A DNA stretch of 64,000 nucleotides from Alkalihalobacterium elongatum (lineage in GTDB: Bacteria > Bacillota > Bacilli > Bacillales > Bacillaceae_F), in contig NZ_WMKZ01000002.1 in the NCBI RefSeq assembly GCF_019024285.1, forward strand, positions 248,001 through 312,000. Reading direction: 5' to 3'. The notes under the pieces are model-generated. The model made no database searches and had not been told where the DNA came from. It saw only the letters and a program-made list of their open reading frames with translations. The first letter of the stretch is position 1, and every line of letters starts with the position of its first letter. This document shows, one piece after another, positions 60,326 through 64,000 of the stretch. The position numbers and the translations under genes were made by a program.

Positions 60326-61362
60326 TATACAACACCTCCTGAATTTGCTGTTCCCCAACGGATCGTCGTCGCTCCCCAAGCATAGCCAATTCCTGCACTT
60401 ACGAGAACGACTATATCTCCATTTTTTATTTTCCCATGATCAAGAGCTAGCTCTAGAGACAATATTTGATCGATTTGTCCAATATGTCCATACTCTCTTA
60501 AATAAATCGATTGATCTTCTTTAAGACCTAACTCACGAAGTACATAATCATGAGCTGATTTTTTCATATGCAAGATACCAAGATAATCAATATCATTTTG
60601 AACATAACCGCTTTTCTGTAAAGAGCGTTGAATAACTTTAATAAAGTTTTTCATCGACTTTTCTTCAAGTCGTCTCTTCATACCTTCTGGGTCTAATACA
60701 TCCAAATAATTTAGTTTTTTCTCAAGCGCTTGTTTGGTCATCGGTTGTTTTGTGCCACCAGCTACGACAACGACATCTTCAGAAAATGCTCCATCTGTGA
60801 TCATATGACTTTCTAATAGAATATTAGAATGATACCCCTTTTGTAAAACAATTGCTCCTCCACCAGCTGCTAAATTATACATAAAGCGAGTTCTTGGGTT
60901 TGAATAATCAATAAAATCACTATTTCGATACCCACCCGCTAGTAACACCGTATTTATTGAAGAGTCCGCCATCATCATATCTTTTGCTACTTTCATAGCC
61001 ATTATCGTCGTACTACAACGTAGAGCCACATCAAATGCCCAGGCATTCGTTGCACCGACTTCCCGTTGTAACATTATACCAGCTGTCCACAAAGGATATT
61101 CCTTATGCTCCTCACCAATATAAATAACCAAATCTATTTCCTTGGGATCAATGTTCCCTTTATCTAACGCTTTTTTAGCAGCATGTATACCCATTTGGCA
61201 TGTATGATCAACTGGTCCTGGGATGGGCTTTTTCATTATTCCCATCTTTTCTTCTACAACTTCTTTCGGAATTCCAGATTGCTCTGCAATATCGGTACTC
61301 GTCATCATTTGATTTGGAATATAAACACCAGTGCTTACAATTCCGATGTCTTCTTTTCTCAT
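60325..61362 (-). CDS. KAS III-like thiolase-fold enzyme with altered active site
   Basis: A 345-aa protein of the FabH/HMG-CoA-synthase fold. The nucleophile is C116 in DVALRCSTTIMAM. H265 in GILHMKKSAH takes the place of the FabH histidine. The position of the FabH asparagine (YGNxSAAS) is H293 in YGHIGQID, so the triad is Cys-His-His instead of Cys-His-Asn. The C-terminus VVLVSAGIGYAWGATTIRW is family-typical. Such enzymes condense or hydrolyse acyl-CoA; related proteins make acetoacetyl-CoA or beta-keto acids. It is not in a fatty-acid-synthesis cluster, so a catabolic or special condensing role is likely. Weak site GAGTGGATG before the ATG. Confidence 0.85.
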   Translation of the reverse strand: MRKEDIGIVSTGVYIPNQMMTSTDIAEQSGIPKEVVEEKMGIMKKPIPGPVDHTCQMGIHAAKKALDKGNIDPKEIDLVIYIGEEHKEYPLWTAGIMLQREVGATNAWAFDVALRCSTTIMAMKVAKDMMMADSSINTVLLAGGYRNSDFIDYSNPRTRFMYNLAAGGGAIVLQKGYHSNILLESHMITDGAFSEDVVVVAGGTKQPMTKQALEKKLNYLDVLDPEGMKRRLEEKSMKNFIKVIQRSLQKSGYVQNDIDYLGILHMKKSAHDYVLRELGLKEDQSIYLREYGHIGQIDQILSLELALDHGKIKNGDIVVLVSAGIGYAWGATTIRWGTANSGGVV

Positions 61363-61414
61363 CCGACATCCACTCTTTTCATTTGATATACACGCTCCTA
61401 CCTATGCTTATTTA

Positions 61415-62434
61415 TTAAATATCCTTATTTACTCCCGACTGTTTTGGAATAGATTTTCGTATTTCTTTTTTATACTGATATTTCGCCCACCAATGTTGAA
61501 TGGTCCCAACAATGCCTTTCGGGAAGAACATAACTACTAAAATAAATACGGTTCCAAATAAAATAATCCAACGTTCAAAAATCCAATGCACCTTTGCTAA
61601 ATCCATAAGACCGTGTTTTGCAAATTCAATGAGTGCAGCTCCAACAATTGAACCGAATAAAGTACCAACACCACCGATAATCGTAATGAGAAGAGCATCT
61701 AATGTTAACTCAACTGACAATACGGCAGTATTAACGAATCGCAAACTCATTCCATATAAGATCCCTGCTAAACCTGCAACAACACCTGCAACAACATTAG
61801 CTGTAACTTTATAATGCATTACACGGTAACCAAGTGACTCAACACGAGGTTCATTTTCTCGAATCGCTTGTAATACACGTCCCATCGGTGACTCGGTAAA
61901 ACGTCTAAGAAGAAGATAGATAATCACCATAAAGGCTAAGCATATAATGTAAAAGGAAACTCGATCTCTGAAAAGATCTGGTATCGTAAATGTAAACCCA
62001 TCGTTACCCATCGTTACTGACCGCCATTTTTCGGCAACAACTACAAACAAACTTGATACGGCTAAGGTGAGCATTGCAAAAAAGTGACCTTTTAAGCGTA
62101 ACGTCAGCATTCCGACTAAATAACTTACGACAGCTGTAAAGATAATTGTTATCAAGACGGCCAATAAAACAACGGGAATTGTAGCTCCAAATGCTTTCAA
62201 ACAAATACCTACTGTATAAGCACCAATTCCGAAAAACATCGCATGACCAAAAGAAACAATTCCTGAATAACCGAGAAGAATATCATAGCTCATCGCAAAA
62301 GCTGCAAAAATAAAAATTTGCGTTAGCATAATAAGCATTGTTCTTGAATCATTTACAAACGGGAAAAGGAATAAGCCAATCGTTAATACGGCTAAGGTAA
62401 GTTTAAAGCGTGACAACTGTTTTAAACGGCTCAT
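61415..62434 (-). CDS. livM: Branched-chain amino acid-type ABC permease LivM
   Basis: The second permease of a Liv-type (HAAT) ABC importer, 339 aa with about nine hydrophobic segments. Motifs: YSGIVSFGHAMFFGIGAYTV, GMLTLRLKGHFFAMLTLAVS, the coupling loop GRVLQAIRENEPRVESLGYR, and GGVGTLFGSIVGAALIEF. AAGGAGG lies before the ATG, which overlaps the livH stop by 4 bases. It is followed by the KAS III-like gene after 52 bases on the same strand. The Liv name describes the transporter type; this operon context points to a carboxylic acid or short-chain derivative rather than leucine. Confidence 0.92.
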   Translation of the reverse strand: MSRLKQLSRFKLTLAVLTIGLFLFPFVNDSRTMLIMLTQIFIFAAFAMSYDILLGYSGIVSFGHAMFFGIGAYTVGICLKAFGATIPVVLLAVLITIIFTAVVSYLVGMLTLRLKGHFFAMLTLAVSSLFVVVAEKWRSVTMGNDGFTFTIPDLFRDRVSFYIICLAFMVIIYLLLRRFTESPMGRVLQAIRENEPRVESLGYRVMHYKVTANVVAGVVAGLAGILYGMSLRFVNTAVLSVELTLDALLITIIGGVGTLFGSIVGAALIEFAKHGLMDLAKVHWIFERWIILFGTVFILVVMFFPKGIVGTIQHWWAKYQYKKEIRKSIPKQSGVNKDI

Positions 62435-63300
62435 TTTACGGCCTCCTTTGTCCCCATAAGACCTGAAGGCTTAAAGACTAAGATCGCTAACATGATTAGG
62501 AAATTGATCGCTAATGCTAACTCTGGTACAAAATAAGCTGCATATGCACCTAATACTCCTACAAGGACTGCTGCAGTCATCGAACCAAGTACACTTCCCA
62601 TTCCACCAATAATTACAACAATAAAGGCTAAAATCCCATATTCCAATCCAATCTCTGCATAGATTACTCCTGAATAAGGACCAAACAGTAAGCCTGCTAA
62701 TCCAGCCATACCTGAACCGAGCATAAAAACAAATAAGAAGATCTTACGAATATTAATCCCCAAAGCTTGAACCATTTCCTTATCGATAACTCCAGCTCTT
62801 ACAACGAGCCCTAGCTTCGTTTTATTTAACAAGAATAACAAGCCGAAAAAGACAATTATTCCAATTAGAATGATGAATAATCGATATTTAATTAAGTAGA
62901 TATTTCCTACTTCCCAACTGCCTTGAAGCCAACTCGGACTTTGAGCATGAATAATATTCGGTCCCCAAACTACTTTTACGAGTTCGCTTAAAACGAGCAT
63001 CGCACCAAGCGTAATGAGAATTTGTTGAATATGATTTCCGTAAACAGGCTTGATAATAAAACGTTCTAATAAATACCCTAATATTACGCCAGCAATAATT
63101 GCAGCTAATACACCAACAATATAACTTCCGCTTGTAGCAAATGCCCAAATACCCGCATAAGCACCCCAAAGGAATAAAGCACCGTGGGCAAAGTTTAATA
63201 CATCCATTAAACCAAAAATTAGCGTTAGTCCTGCAGCTAATAAGAATATGAGCATTCCAGTCGCCAATCCATTAATTGTAATACTTATTAATAAGTCCAC
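62431..63300 (-). CDS. livH: Branched-chain amino acid-type ABC permease LivH
   Basis: The first permease subunit, 289 aa with about eight hydrophobic segments. Start GTG with AAAGGAGGG at 6-7 bases. Motifs: GLTLIFGLMDVLNFAHGALF, GVILGYLLERFIIKPVYGNH, KLGLVVRAGVIDKEMVQALG (coupling loop), VVIIGGMGSVLGSMTAAVLV. It is coupled to livM and lies 68 bases after livF. The ligand is unknown. Confidence 0.92.
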   Translation of the reverse strand: MDLLISITINGLATGMLIFLLAAGLTLIFGLMDVLNFAHGALFLWGAYAGIWAFATSGSYIVGVLAAIIAGVILGYLLERFIIKPVYGNHIQQILITLGAMLVLSELVKVVWGPNIIHAQSPSWLQGSWEVGNIYLIKYRLFIILIGIIVFFGLLFLLNKTKLGLVVRAGVIDKEMVQALGINIRKIFLFVFMLGSGMAGLAGLLFGPYSGVIYAEIGLEYGILAFIVVIIGGMGSVLGSMTAAVLVGVLGAYAAYFVPELALAINFLIMLAILVFKPSGLMGTKEAVK

Positions 63301-63368
63301 AGCTGACCCTCCTTTAAATCAATTTCCTACTAGAAAATTAGTGTTGAACTAAAACCGTAGCTTTACAA

Positions 63369-64000
63369 TTAAGCAATTCCTAAATATTGACGTTTTAACT
63401 CTTCATTTTGCTTTAGTTCTTCCATCTCTCCACTGTGCACTGAATGTCCATCATCAAGGATGTAAAAACGATCTCCAATTGTACTAGCCATCATAAAATT
63501 TTGTTCAACAAGGACAACTGTTGTTTTTTCTTTCATTTGTTTGATTGATTCCATTACCTTCTCAACGATAATTGGGGCTAACCCTTTACTTGGTTCGTCA
63601 ATTAGCAACAAATCATTTTCATTTACATAAGCCCTCGCAATCGAAAGCATCTGCTTTTGTCCACCACTTAAATGTCCACCATTCTTCTTCCAAAACTTCT
63701 TTAAATCAGGGAATAAATTCAATATCCATTCTAGTCTTTCTAATGTTTCATCATCTTTCTTTTTCATTGCTACTTTAATATTTTCCTCAACAGTAAGTGC
63801 GCCAAAAATACCTTGATCTTCAGGAACATAGCCAATCCCTAAATTAGCAATTTTATACGTTGGTAAGCTATGAATCTCTTGTTCCTTGTAGGTTATTGCC
63901 CCTTCCTTAATAGGGTTTAAACCCATGATGGAGCGCAGTGTAGTTGTTTTTCCAGCACCATTTCTCCCCAATAAAACGGTTACTTCTCCAGCTTTTACTT
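63369..64000 (-). CDS. livF: ABC transporter ATP-binding protein LivF (partial, N-terminus beyond right edge)
   Basis: The window ends inside this gene: 210 codons to the stop are present, and the open frame continues past 64000 with VKAGEVTVLL just before Walker A, so about 25 residues are missing. Walker A is GRNGAGKTTTLRSIMG; signature LSGGQKQMLSIARAYVNEND; Walker B LLLIDEPSKGLAP; H-loop replaced by the LivF-typical VVLVEQNFMMA. C-terminus LKRQYLGIA is typical of LivF. livG and a binding-protein gene are expected further right. Confidence 0.93.
   Translation of the reverse strand, partial: VKAGEVTVLLGRNGAGKTTTLRSIMGLNPIKEGAITYKEQEIHSLPTYKIANLGIGYVPEDQGIFGALTVEENIKVAMKKKDDETLERLEWILNLFPDLKKFWKKNGGHLSGGQKQMLSIARAYVNENDLLLIDEPSKGLAPIIVEKVMESIKQMKEKTTVVLVEQNFMMASTIGDRFYILDDGHSVHSGEMEELKQNEELKRQYLGIA

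Noticed and set aside
1-64000. tRNA, rRNA, CRISPR arrays, prophage or insertion sequences
   Set aside because: None was recognised on either strand; gene order is that of an ordinary chromosomal region.

Overview
This is an AT-rich, low-GC Gram-positive chromosome segment, most likely from an endospore-forming member of the Bacillaceae. The evidence is: strong AGGAGG-type ribosome binding sites with frequent GTG/TTG starts; a Bacillus-type arginine cluster (argC-argJ-argB-argD-carA-carB) with AhrC/ArgR-like ARG boxes; homologues of the B. subtilis genes that flank that cluster (yitT, a BsuPI-domain protein, yitU, yitV); a GerMN-domain lipoprotein; and the CtaG and Sco oxidase assembly factors. 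No rRNA, tRNA, CRISPR array, transposase or prophage block was seen. Genus and species cannot be fixed from the sequence alone.

Layout. 1-8.7 kb: arginine operon on the minus strand, with carB cut by the left edge. 8.9-17.6 kb: a tiny kinase-like protein, sco and ctaG, a YitU-type phosphatase with two small proteins, a GNAT acetyltransferase, an unknown protein and an RND exporter without an adaptor. 17.7-21.3 kb: XRE-cupin regulator divergent from azlC/azlD, then a nitronate monooxygenase-like flavoenzyme. 21.4-25.9 kb: three-gene unit built on a SNF2 helicase. 26-31.5 kb: BsuPI lipoprotein, YitT, YitV, small proteins, rhodanese, AI-2E-type membrane protein, GerMN lipoprotein. 31.6-38.8 kb: TAXI-type TRAP transporter, RpiR regulator, GSA-like aminotransferase and a divergent KamA-family radical SAM enzyme. 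38.9-45.8 kb: lipoprotein, FAH-family hydrolase, a TrpXYZ-like ABC transporter, a split AbrB pair. 46-50.6 kb: B12-binding radical SAM protein, EamA transporter, nitroreductase, orphan TAXI binding protein. 50.9-53.8 kb: two-domain fasciclin surface protein with its own class B sortase, then TatD. 54-64 kb: acyl-CoA synthetase, AEC transporter, secreted PHB-depolymerase-like esterase, then an operon with a Liv-type ABC transporter, a KAS III-like enzyme, an alpha/beta hydrolase and a FabG/PhaB-like reductase; livF is cut by the right edge.

Functional reading. The arginine genes form one co-regulated unit with a second operator pair in front of carAB. The 31.6-38.8 kb genes may form an amino-acid uptake and rearrangement module; the KamA-like enzyme lacks the lysine-binding aspartates, so its substrate is probably not lysine. 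The 54-64 kb genes could together depolymerise, import, activate and oxidise a hydroxyacid polyester such as PHB. Both readings are inference from gene content and motifs. Where an in-frame start with a clear Shine-Dalgarno sequence lies inside the longest open frame, the CDS has been trimmed to it, and the reason is given.
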